Positions 32,616 through 41,400 of a DNA stretch of 64,000 bases are shown in pieces. The notes beneath the pieces were generated by a model. It was not told where the DNA came from and ran no database searches. It saw nothing but the letters and a program-made list of their open reading frames with translations. This DNA comes from an uncultured Oscillospiraceae bacterium (GTDB lineage Bacteria; Bacillota_A; Clostridia; Oscillospirales; Acutalibacteraceae): contig CAJUTL010000004.1 in NCBI GenBank assembly GCA_910589395.1, positions 1 to 64,000 on the forward strand, in the 5' to 3' direction. The position numbers and the translations under genes are program-made. Numbering within the stretch: the stretch's first letter is position 1; each line of letters starts with the position of its first letter.

Positions 32616-33505
32616 GCATAGTGGGAAAGAAAAAATTCCCCCTGTTTTTTCAGGTCCTCCCGCAGCTTTGGCGGGGAGAGCACCTGAACGCTGCTTCCAA
32701 AGGAAAGTACCCAAGAAAGCATGGAGCTGTAAAAGGTGAAGTCCACGGAAAACCGCAGGCGGCCGTCCGGCTCCGCGGAAAAGCAGCCGGGGCCGTATTC
32801 CTCGATCAGCCGGTATTTTACTTCTGGGTCAAAAACGGCCTCCAGCCGGTAGTTTTCCTGCCAGGTCTGTTCAAAATCCAGCTTTTCCTCCGGCACCCTT
32901 CTGGGAGAAAAGCCGGTGGAGGTCAGCCGCGGCTCCCACAGCCGGGAAAGCTTAAAAAGCCGAAAATCCTTCCTTTCCGTACACCAGGCCAGCAGATACC
33001 AGTCCCCCCACTGAAAAACCACATAATAGGGCTCTACCGTGCGGGCCGACTCTCCTTTTTCCGAGTAATAGCGGAAGGTGACAAGCAAGGAACTGTCGAT
33101 GGCCCGGCGAAACAGGGAAATTTTTTCCGTCAGGCTGTCGTGATAATGGGAGGCGAGGTCGATCAGCAAGGGCGAAGAGCCCCTTTCCGAGGGGGAAAGC
33201 TTTTCCTCCAGCACTGCCCGGTGGGGGGCGGGAGAGACGCTGTCGATCCCCCGAATGCCGGAAAGAATGGCGTGCAGCTCCTCCTCTGTAAAAAGCTGCC
33301 TGGAAAAGGTGTAGCCCGGGGCAATGGAGATGCCGCCGTTTCGGCCCTGCTCGGTGACAATGGGAATGCCCGCCATGCAAAGGGTTTCAATGTCCCGGCT
33401 GATGGTGCGCCGGGACACCTCAAATTTTTCCGCCAGAAAAGGTGCGGTGACCTTATCCCGGCGCAGCAGCGCCGCCAGAATACCTAAAAGTCTGTCAATT
33501 TTCAT
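32600..33505 (-). CDS. YafY-type WYL-domain transcriptional regulator
   Basis: A 301-residue regulator. Residues 1-55 are a DeoR-like winged helix (LLGILAALLRRDKVTAPFLA, then SRRTISRDIETL). A helical linker leads to the WYL domain (about 140-230) with VTFRYYSEKGE, EPYYVVFQWGDWYLLAWCTE and RLFKLSRLW, then the WCX extension to the end. WYL regulators usually sense a small ligand or nucleic acid and control neighbouring genes, here perhaps the DUF3795/flavin-reductase pair. The last codons (KQDS and the stop) lie within a hairpin that doubles as the terminator. Confidence 0.88.
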   Translation of the reverse strand: MKIDRLLGILAALLRRDKVTAPFLAEKFEVSRRTISRDIETLCMAGIPIVTEQGRNGGISIAPGYTFSRQLFTEEELHAILSGIRGIDSVSPAPHRAVLEEKLSPSERGSSPLLIDLASHYHDSLTEKISLFRRAIDSSLLVTFRYYSEKGESARTVEPYYVVFQWGDWYLLAWCTERKDFRLFKLSRLWEPRLTSTGFSPRRVPEEKLDFEQTWQENYRLEAVFDPEVKYRLIEEYGPGCFSAEPDGRLRFSVDFTFYSSMLSWVLSFGSSVQVLSPPKLREDLKKQGEFFLSHYAKQDS

Positions 33506-33646
33506 AAGCGTAAAATCCTTCTACCGGATGCCGGACGGGGGGGGGAATTAGTAATTAGCAATTAGCAAGGTCAAGGGCATAAGCATTGCTGGCAGTATAA
33601 GGGTTATCACCAACGCCTGATAAATATGAATTTATCAGGCTTTAAA

Positions 33647-33720
33647 TGTAGGGACAGCCCTCTGGGCTGTCCGCAAATTACGTACAAATTCCCCGGACAG
33701 CCCGGAGGGCTGTCCCTACA
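33647..33720. repeat. 74-base interrupted palindrome (REP-like)
   Basis: TGTAGGGACAGCCCTCTGGG at the left is matched by CCCGGAGGGCTGTCCCTACA at the right, with inner arms GCTGTCCG and CGGACAGC and an A/T-rich centre. It looks like a REP/BIME-type repeat or the remains of a small element. Confidence 0.7.
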
Positions 33721-33747
33721 GCATGTTGCCTTTCCTTATCGATAAAC

Positions 33748-33854
33748 TATAGGGAGTCTCTAAAAACTCAGAAAAATGCACTTGTAAAACCTGTAAAAGG
33801 CCGATTTTTCTAAATCGTTTCATCGGAACAATGAGTTTTTAGAGGTTACCTATA
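33748..33854. mobile_element. MITE-like element of 107 bases
   Basis: The 23-base terminal inverted repeats are TATAGGGAGTCTCTAAAAAC (left) and GTTTTTAGAGGTTACCTATA (right), with three or four mismatches. The flanks, ATAAAC before and ATTTAG after, are joined as AAACTATAATTT in other C modules (19943, 949), so the empty site can be read directly. The duplicated target is TA or TATA. It has no coding capacity. Confidence 0.75.
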
Positions 33855-34249
33855 ATTTAGCGGTTACCCGCTCGCTCTCCACCTGTCATTCTGAACGAAG
33901 TGAAGAATCTCGTCCTTTGCCCTTTTTCCGGAATCAAGGTCGAGATTCTTCGTCAAGAAAGCTATAGCTTTCTGCGTTCCTCAGAATGACAAAAGAGAGA
34001 GCGTTCCCTTTTCTAACGACTAACAACTAACAGCTAACGATTGGTTCGTTAAACTACAATTTGCCATCTTAACCTTCCGGTCGGGTCAGAAGCCAAACTT
34101 CCGTACCAAGTGGGGGCACGAGTGGCCGCGGCGTCTCGCCGCAAACTACAATTTGCCATCTTAATCTTCTGGCCGGGTCAGAAACTATCCTTTCGCACCA
34201 AGTAGGGACACGAGTGCCCGCGGCGCAACCGCCGCCGCGCTGGTGATTT

Positions 34250-35647
34250 TTAGAAATGGATCCGCTCTTCCAGATAGGAAACAAGCGCCTCGATGGGCAT
34301 GCGCGCCTGCTCCATGGAATCCCGGTCGCGAACGGTAACGCAGTTGTCGGCAGGAGAATTCTCGTCGCCAACAGTCTGGAAGTCCACTGTGACGCAGAAA
34401 GGCGTACCGATCTCGTCCTCCCGACGGTAGCGCTTGCCGATGGAACCGGTCTCGTCGTAATCGGTCATAAAGTGCTTGGAGAGCAGGTCGCGAATTTCCA
34501 GCGCCTTGGGCCCCAGCTTCTTGGAAAGGGGCAGCACGGCGGCCTTATAGGGGGCCACAACAGGGTTCAGATGCAGAACCACACGGCTGTCATTCTTTTC
34601 CGCGTCCAAAAGCTCCTCGTCGTAGGCCTCACACAGCAGGGCCAGCACTGTTCTGTCCAGCCCATAAGTGGATTCGATGATATAGGGAATGAATTTCTCG
34701 TTGGTTTCCGGGTCCAGATACTCCTGCTTCTGGCCGCTGTATTCCTGGTGGCGGGTGAGATCGAAATCGGTGCGGTTGTGGGTGCCGTTGATTTCGCCCC
34801 AGCCGAAGGGGAACAGGAACTCGATATCGCAGGCCGCCTTGGCATAATGGGCCAGCTTTTCGTGGTCGTGGAAGCGCAGGTGCTCCGCGGGAAGACCCAG
34901 ATCCTCAAAATATTGCTTGCCGTACTCCTTAAAATAGGTGTACAGCTCCTCGTCGGAGCCCTCCTTGCAGAAGGTCTGGAATTCCATCTGCTCAAATTCG
35001 ATGGTACGGAAGGTGAAGTTCCCGGGGGTGATCTCGTTGCGGAAGGCCTTGCCGATCTGCCCGATGGAGAAGGGCAGCTTTGCCCGCATGGTGCGCTGAA
35101 CATTCAGGAAATTGACGTATTCCCCCTGGGCGTTTTCCGGGCGCAGATAAATGACGCTTTTGCTGTCGTTGGTGACGCCGCGATAGGTTTGGAACATCAG
35201 GTTGAATTCCCGGATATCCGTAAAATTGTGTTTGCCGCAGTTGGGGCAGGGAATGTGATGATCCTTGATATATTGGAACATCTCTTCCTTTGTCATGCCG
35301 TCGGCGTGGGCCTCAGGGTCGAAATCGTCGATGAGATTATCGGCCCGGTGGCGCATTTTGCATTCCTTGCAGTCCAAAAGAGGGTCGGAGAAAGAGGCAA
35401 CATGGCCACTGGCCTCCCATACCCGGGGGTGCATCAGAATATCGGCGTCCACCTCATAGCTGTTTTTCCGTTCCTGAATGAAGCGCTTTCGCCAAGTGTC
35501 CTTTACATTGTTTTTGAGCCTTGCCCCGAGGGGGCCGTAGTCCCAGGTGTTGGCAAGGCCGCCGTAAATATCGCTGCCGGGGAAAATGAAGCCCCTGGTT
35601 TTACAGAGGTTCACAATTTTTTCCATGGTTTTTTCCGTTTGATTCAT
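34250..35647 (-). CDS. glyS: Glycyl-tRNA synthetase (single-chain GlyQS/eukaryote-like type)
   Basis: A 465-residue class II synthetase that charges tRNA-Gly. Motifs are visible throughout: the N-terminus CKTRGFIFPGSDIYGGLANT, then WDYGPLGARLKNNVK; motif 2 region GKAFRNEITP with FRTIEFEQMEFQ; and motif 3 near GLDRTVLALL. The anticodon-binding domain contains VVAPYKAAVLPLSKK and ends YLEERIHF. Length fits the alpha2 type rather than the alpha2-beta2 glyQ/glyS type. It has its own promoter at 35822-35850 and a structured leader. Its stop adjoins tandem C repeats with no conventional terminator visible. Confidence 0.96.
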   Translation of the reverse strand: MNQTEKTMEKIVNLCKTRGFIFPGSDIYGGLANTWDYGPLGARLKNNVKDTWRKRFIQERKNSYEVDADILMHPRVWEASGHVASFSDPLLDCKECKMRHRADNLIDDFDPEAHADGMTKEEMFQYIKDHHIPCPNCGKHNFTDIREFNLMFQTYRGVTNDSKSVIYLRPENAQGEYVNFLNVQRTMRAKLPFSIGQIGKAFRNEITPGNFTFRTIEFEQMEFQTFCKEGSDEELYTYFKEYGKQYFEDLGLPAEHLRFHDHEKLAHYAKAACDIEFLFPFGWGEINGTHNRTDFDLTRHQEYSGQKQEYLDPETNEKFIPYIIESTYGLDRTVLALLCEAYDEELLDAEKNDSRVVLHLNPVVAPYKAAVLPLSKKLGPKALEIRDLLSKHFMTDYDETGSIGKRYRREDEIGTPFCVTVDFQTVGDENSPADNCVTVRDRDSMEQARMPIEALVSYLEERIHF

Positions 35648-35815
35648 ATGTTACCCGCTCCTTTTTTCAAAAGGGCCGCTTACCGTTTTCCGGAAGCGCC
35701 CTGTGGGATCTTCGCTAAAAAACCGAACGAGAAAGCCGCTGAAATTTTAAGGCGCTAACCGGGAATTGTGCGGTGGCGCCTTAAGCTTTCTGGTGCCGGA
35801 AATGAAGCTCGGTGT
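35648..35815 (-). promoter_or_regulatory. Structured leader of glyS
   Basis: About 165 bases between the inferred start of transcription and the ATG. They contain a hairpin TTAAGGCGCC...GCGCCTTAA (about 35746-35785) and, nearer the gene, a terminator-like hairpin AGGGCGCTTCCG / AAGCGGCCCTTTT (about 35670-35705). After it come AAAAAAGGAG and the start codon. Synthetase genes in Firmicutes often have T-box leaders, but a clean T-box sequence was not found here. Confidence 0.45.
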
Positions 35816-35821
35816 TTTTTC

Positions 35822-35850
35822 AGTATAGCATTTTTCCCCGGCGAATGCAA
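35822..35850 (-). promoter_or_regulatory. Sigma-A promoter for glyS
   Basis: On the minus strand TTGCAT (35845-35850) and TATACT (35822-35827) have a 17-base spacer. Confidence 0.75.
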
Positions 35851-35880
35851 TGAAAAATCGAAGACCGCAATGGGCGGACG

Positions 35881-35922
35881 AAAAAACAGACTGGCATTGT
35901 CCATTTGGACAATGCCAGTCTG
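35881..35922 (-). terminator. Terminator of the RCC1-SLH gene
   Basis: A 14-bp perfect stem, AGACTGGCATTGTCC against GGACAATGCCAGTCT, is followed on the minus strand by TTTTTT. It ends the 35973-37841 gene before the glyS promoter. Confidence 0.9.
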
Positions 35923-35972
35923 CCGAATAAGGGAAATATAGGGAATAGAAATAATCCGTTGAAAGGGGAAAA

Positions 35973-37841
35973 CTATTGCGCGTAGCCTACCGCACGAAGC
36001 AGATACACATAATAGCCCTTGGAAGTGGGAACGTCTTTAAAGGGACTTTCGGGGAATCTCTTTGTCAGCTGCTCCACGGTATCGGAATCGGGCTGGAAGC
36101 CGGCGGCGGAGGCTGCCACAATGACCGCTTCCGCACGGGTGATCGGGCTGCCGGGGCGGAACTTGCCGTTTCCATCGCCATGCAGGATTCCCTTCTCTAC
36201 CAGAGCGTTGATGGCCGGAGCCGCCCAGTTTTTCACGCCTACATCGGTAAAGCTAGCGGAAGGAGCGGAAGCAATGTCCAGCTTCAAAATCGCCGCAGCC
36301 AGGCTGCTGGCCTCAGCGCGGGTGATAGAGGCCTCCGGATGGAAGGTGCCGTCCTCATAGCCTGCCACCAGGCCCTTCTGTTCCGCAAAGGCGATGTAGT
36401 TCTCATACCATTTGCCCAGAGGAATATCGGAGAAGGAGCAGGTGCCGTAATTGTGATCAGGATCGAAATCCTCACAGAGGGCGGAAACCAACATACGGAG
36501 GAATTCGGCCCTGGTCACGTTTTTATCGGGTTTAAAGGTGCCGTCTTCGTAGCCGCTGACAAAGGGAACACTGACGATCTCAGGCTCTTTGACACTGTCG
36601 TCAGGCAGCTGAGAGGGCTCGTTATCGGAGTGATCGGGAAGATCGCCGCTGTTGTCCGCGCCGTGAGAGGGCTCATTGGACTCGGGCTCATCGGTATAGA
36701 CCCAATTCATTTTCTGGTCCAGAATGCGCACGGGCAGCAGAGAATCGGAGCCGTTGGATTTGCCCAGGCGGTAGTTGGTGTTGTTTCCGAAGGAATACAG
36801 CGAGCCATCGGTGGATACACCGAAGGTGTTGTCGCTGCAGGCAAACAGCTGCACGAAATCAAAGGAAGTTTCCGTGGGGGTGCTGTAGCGTTCAGTATTG
36901 CCGCTGCCCAACTGACCAAACATACCGTAGCCCCAAGCGTAGACAGCACCGTCATTGGATACGGCGAAATTGTGATAAGAACCTGCGCTGACGCAGCGAA
37001 TTCCAGCCATGACCTGCGTGAGACCGTTGGAGGAATAATCTTCTATGCCGATCTGGCTGAAGGTGTTGTCGCCGCCGGCCCACAGAGATCCATCCTTTTT
37101 CAACAGACATGCATGCATTTTTCCAGTGCTGATATCCTGTGTATTCTCCGCTATTTTCACGGGATGATCTATAGCCCCTTCTGAGGAATTTTCATCGGAA
37201 TCCGGAAGAAGAGAGGAAATGTTACCCCAGCCATACACAGAGCCATCGTCCAGTAAGGCCAAGCCAAAGGAATTACCCAGGCTGACCTTTTTTACGCCGC
37301 TGTCCAAAATTCGGATAGGTTCAGCAGAGGACTCCACTGAGCCGGTACCCAGCTGAAAGGACCCATTCTGTCCCCACGTGTAAAGGGCGCCCTTTTTATC
37401 GATATAGGCGGCAAAAAGATCCTCAGCCTCTACCTGAGCGACATTTCTTGCCAACACAAGGCCGTCCTTGGGAGCGGCAATATCAGTAGCGGGCTCAATT
37501 CCATAAGAACGGAGCTGCCCGTCAGAGGATACTGTCAAAGTGCGATTAACGGATACGGAAGCATCTTTTACTCCGCGTTGCACAAGAGTCGGTTCAGGGG
37601 AATAAACCAGTTCTGAACCGGGGAACTGACCGCGCTCATTGGTTCCCCAGAAGTACAGCGTGTCGCCGGAAAGAGCGGCGGTGTGGGTGGGAGAGCTCCA
37701 TACGGAAATGTCGTACTGCGTGGGCGCGGTACCGGCAGCGGTGCTGTTTAAGGCAATCCCAGCGGCCAATACAGCGGCAAGGCCCAGACAAAACAGGCCG
37801 CGAAGCTTTCCGCCAGATGGATGATGAGAATTTTGTTTCAA
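35973..37841 (-). CDS. SLH-anchored surface protein with RCC1-like propeller
   Basis: A 622-residue exported protein. The signal peptide is residues 1-36 (FCLGLAAVLAAGIALNSTAA). Residues 45-410 hold at least six RCC1-type repeats, each with a WG or GG word: LYFWGTNERGQFPG, LYTWGQNGSFQLGTG, VYGWGN, LWAGGDNTFSQIG, VYAWGYGMFGQLGSG and LYSFGNNTNYRLG. Together they make a probable seven-bladed beta propeller. An Asp/Pro/Ser linker leads to three SLH domains (about 436-622; GYEDGTFKPDKNVTRAEFLR, GYEDGTFHPEASITRAEA, GDGNGKFRPGSPITRAEA), which bind pyruvylated wall polymer. It is divergent from the giant-protein run and has a near-perfect promoter. Ligand unknown. Confidence 0.9.
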   Translation of the reverse strand: MKQNSHHPSGGKLRGLFCLGLAAVLAAGIALNSTAAGTAPTQYDISVWSSPTHTAALSGDTLYFWGTNERGQFPGSELVYSPEPTLVQRGVKDASVSVNRTLTVSSDGQLRSYGIEPATDIAAPKDGLVLARNVAQVEAEDLFAAYIDKKGALYTWGQNGSFQLGTGSVESSAEPIRILDSGVKKVSLGNSFGLALLDDGSVYGWGNISSLLPDSDENSSEGAIDHPVKIAENTQDISTGKMHACLLKKDGSLWAGGDNTFSQIGIEDYSSNGLTQVMAGIRCVSAGSYHNFAVSNDGAVYAWGYGMFGQLGSGNTERYSTPTETSFDFVQLFACSDNTFGVSTDGSLYSFGNNTNYRLGKSNGSDSLLPVRILDQKMNWVYTDEPESNEPSHGADNSGDLPDHSDNEPSQLPDDSVKEPEIVSVPFVSGYEDGTFKPDKNVTRAEFLRMLVSALCEDFDPDHNYGTCSFSDIPLGKWYENYIAFAEQKGLVAGYEDGTFHPEASITRAEASSLAAAILKLDIASAPSASFTDVGVKNWAAPAINALVEKGILHGDGNGKFRPGSPITRAEAVIVAASAAGFQPDSDTVEQLTKRFPESPFKDVPTSKGYYVYLLRAVGYAQ

Positions 37842-37962
37842 ATCAGGTTCCCTCCTTATTGTTAGTATCCAGCAGATCCGCTTTTGTACTTTATTAGTGT
37901 ATGCAAGACCTCATAAAGCTAAAAAACGGAAAAAGGCCATAGTTATAGAATTACTCGACGTT

Positions 37963-37991
37963 ATTATAGGGGATAAAATTTCCGTTGTCAA
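37963..37991 (-). promoter_or_regulatory. Consensus sigma-A promoter for the RCC1-SLH gene
   Basis: On the minus strand TTGACA (37986-37991) and TATAAT (37963-37968) have a 17-base spacer, a full consensus match. The leader is about 115 bases and ends in AAGGAGGG before the ATG. Strong constitutive expression is likely. Confidence 0.85.
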
Positions 37992-38225
37992 TGGAGAATT
38001 CTCCGAAAAAACCAAGTTTTTTTGAAAAAATTACGGAGCGTATAGCGCGATTCTAAAATTTTTTGTATCGCAGCTTTACCGCTTCTAGAGTCAGGAAATC
38101 CTAACACCTCTACATTTTGTATAATTTTGAAAATTCCCACAGAAATTTTCGTGGTTTCTCAGAAGAAAGCAGTTGCTTTCCTGAATTTTTCACAAAGAAA
38201 AAGCAAGAAAATTTGCGGAAAAATA

Positions 38226-38253
38226 TTGACGTTTTTTCCATTTTGGATATAAT
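38226..38253 (+). promoter_or_regulatory. Strong sigma-A promoter and structured leader of the giant-protein run
   Basis: TTGACG (38226-38231) and TATAAT (38248-38253) have a 16-base spacer. The leader of about 155 bases has a hairpin ACCGCAAGACCTTGCGGG (38308-38325) and a weaker one near 38358-38394 before GAGGAGGC and the ATG. The rest of the 37842-38416 gap is A/T-rich with a palindrome GGAGAATTCTCC near 37993 and nothing else that I can identify. Confidence 0.75.
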
Positions 38254-38416
38254 GTTAGTATATGTAATAAATGATAGGGGTACTGTGCCCATTTGGCAAA
38301 AAGAAACCGCAAGACCTTGCGGGATAGGGAACGAAATTTACAGAATGTTGATTTTTCGGAGAGCGGCAGGAAAGCTGCTCCCGAAGAACAAAGTGTTTTG
38401 AGGAGGCAGGAATTCA

Positions 38417-41400
38417 ATGAAACAGTGGAAAAGGGTGGTCGCACTCATATTAACATTGCTCCTGGCGGTCTACGGGTTGCCGGTGGTTCCTGCTGTGCAG
38501 GCGTTAAAAGTAACAGCGGAAGAGGAGACTCCTTTTTCTGATTTGGAAACGGAAGAAACCGCCGCGGTTCCGGATACCCGGATGCGCTTTGTGCAGACCG
38601 GCTTTGACGCGACTACCGGTATTCTCACTATGAGTTTACAGATCAAGCCGGAGCCCGGCGCACGGAATGAAACCGTGCGGGAAGGCGTGTTCGTGTTTCA
38701 GACGGATGGAAACCGGGTAGTTCCCATTACCCGTCCCCGTGCGGATCCGCAGCCGCCCTTTCTGACAGAAGAGCGCAGAGCGATCCGGGCTTATAATGGA
38801 AAGATCGCGGCGGTACTTTCCAACCGCAGCACCATGCCCCAGGCCGTACAGGAATTCCTGGCCACGGAAAAGGCAAAGATCATCTCCGATACGGGAGATT
38901 TTGAAATGGCCATGAGCTCTCAGAACCTGTATTCCCGCTATACAGGCTATTTGGTATCCGGCGCCCGGAAGGATCAGGGGAATACCAGCATGCTGGACTG
39001 CTATTTCCAGTTCTACTTTAACGAAGGTGAATTTCCGGAGCCCGATGAAGAGGGCTATGTCACAGTAATTGATTTGGATTTTCAATGCTATGACAACATG
39101 AACCCTGCTGAGAGTACAGAGATGCTGTTTTCCGGCTCTATTCACGTTCCCGAGACAGCCAAGGAAGCTCAGGAGATCGTAGATCAGTTCTATTATGAGA
39201 ACTCCGCCGGAGAAAAGGTTTCCCTGGCCATGGGCGGCGCGGGCTTTATTCAGAAGTACAGAGATGAATATTATTCAGCTCAGGAGGGCGAGGCCTATTA
39301 TTATTACGATGAGCCGCAGCTTTCCACCTGGAGAAAGAATGGCAGCGCTTCCCGCACTACATGGAGCCGGAATCCCGCGCAGAGCATTGCGGGAGAAGAG
39401 GCTCCCGGTGTTTGGTATGATAATGTCAATGTTAAATATTTAGTAAGAAGCCTCTCTGTAGGCAATAACAATACTGTCAGCGGCGACACCATAGAAGACC
39501 CGGAGCATCCCGGCCAGGGCATTGAAATTCCGGATCCCGATTTCCAAAGACCGACCAATTCTTCCGGCGTGGTGATCGAAAGCGGCCGGTATCCCCGATA
39601 TGATATTCCCACCTATGAGCAGTCTCAGCAGAACGATACAGAGGGCAACTGGATTCCGGAGGGCCATCAGGGGAACGGCAAAAGACCTGCTTTGAAGTAT
39701 TACGCGGGCACGGAGACTTCGGGCACGACTTCTCCGGAGCATGACGATTTTGAGGGTTTCTTTACAGGGCTCAAATGGGAATTTATTTTGAACGATGATA
39801 TTTCCCTGGAAAGCTGTGAGGTCACGGAGGAAAGCGGAGAAGGAAAGCTGGTTCCCACCGTCAACGGGGAATATTACCGTGTAAAGGAAGCTACCCTGAC
39901 AGACCCCAAGCTGGAAGGCTCGAAGCTGGTGGGGAAAAAGCTGTGGGTAGTATATAAGGTATTAGATCCTGAAGATCCCAACCTGGACGAATACTTTATG
40001 AAAGCACCGGTAGGCGTTACGCTGGATATGGTGCCGTCGGAGATCACCTATGCGGATGAATTCCTGGAAGGACCTGAGCAGGAAATCGTTCGTACAGATG
40101 TGGCCGCGCCTCAGCTTCATGTGACTCATGAGGCTGCCAATCTGGATAATCTTCTTTGGCACACCGAAGCTGCTGGTCCGGTTATCACCGGGCAAAAAGC
40201 CAGGTTTGCCATTCGGGCGATTTTTGAAATGGATGGAAAAGCGATCCATGGAGATATGATCGATATCGGCCTGTATAAGGGTACTGTAGTTCCGTCTGCG
40301 GTAGGCACGCAGACGGAGAATTTGGTGAGCAGCGTGACAAACTCTGCCGGAGAACCGGTGGAGGGCTTCTGTGTGGGCAATACGGCGCTGGACGGCTCCG
40401 GCCAGGAAACGATCAAGGATGCAATTTCTCAGGGAACCAGCCTTTATGGTTTCCTGTACGATCAGTACCAGGCTGCTTATCAGGATAAATGGCCTGCCTT
40501 GGAGCTGGTTCCCACTTCGAATACACAGAAAATCTATACTGCGTTTGGAAAAAGCTGTCCCTTTGAGATCACTCGGGGAATAGGAAATTCGTATACTATT
40601 ATATATAGGGACGATACAAGTGTAAATGATGTGGTAGAAGGAGAGCATATCCTTCGGGCTACTTATACAGAGCCGGGCGGAACGAAGATCACGGAGGAAA
40701 AAACAGTTTATGTCAGCAAGCCAAAGGATCGGCTTTCCTATATGCGCACCTCTCTGACCAATAGTTACCAAATGCTGGGCATGAAAGAGGTAGAGGAAAA
40801 CGGCATAAAAGGCACCGTTTATCAGTTGAGCTATGAGGTGCCCGCCCGCAATATCGACAACAAGGTTGCCACCAATACCGAATATGTCCGTATTATGGAG
40901 TTGGCAAATCAGTGGCGGGATAAGGACGTGATGCCCGAAGAGCTTTTGAGGCACGACTTGGTTTCCGGGCTTCGCCAGGACGCCAATGGGGCTATCGATG
41001 TGGCAAAGGCCAGACAAAAAGGTTTTACCATTTCTTATGAGCTTTCTTACCCGGACGGCGGAGCTCCTCAGGGTGTTTATTTACAGGAAATGAACACACA
41101 GGGGAAATTTACCTATAACAGCAACACGCTGGAGGGGGCTCGCTTCAACCTGCGCATCACCGCTGCCTTTGAAGGGGAAACCCGGTTTGTGGAATATCAG
41201 TTCCAATTTACGAGAAAGCCCAGAAGCCTTCAGCAGATCGCAATTTATCCCCCTGCCCATCAGACCGGGTACACCATTATGGTGCCCTTGAAGGCAGAGG
41301 GCACTGCTGACCGGTTATTGGACGTAGTTCCTGTTGACCAGTACGGCAGCCAGTGGGATTGGGGCGCGGTGGAGGAAGCGTATGCGCCCGGTGGCAGGTT

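Larger units (their letters stand above)
33540..34249. repeat. Intergenic repeat mosaic, block 8
   Basis: About 710 bases without a gene between the WYL regulator and glyS. In order: the left-end word TTAGTAATTAGCAATTAGCA (33547); a small hairpin CCTGATAAA/TTTATCAGG (33616-33639); a 74-base palindrome (33647-33720); a MITE-like element (33748-33854); an A module (33883-33995) with a nested hairpin AGAAAGCTATAGCTTTCT; CTAACGACTAACAACTAACA repeats (34013-34038); and two tandem C modules (about 34046-34235) that end at the glyS stop. Confidence 0.8.

Noticed and set aside
35740..35790. Classical T-box riboswitch before glyS
   Set aside because: Only a loose match to the AGGGTGGNACCGCG word, and no recognisable stem I or specifier loop in the short leader.
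38254..38340. c-di-GMP-I or -II riboswitch in the giant-gene leader
   Set aside because: The conserved tetraloop/receptor words and junctions of those classes were not found.
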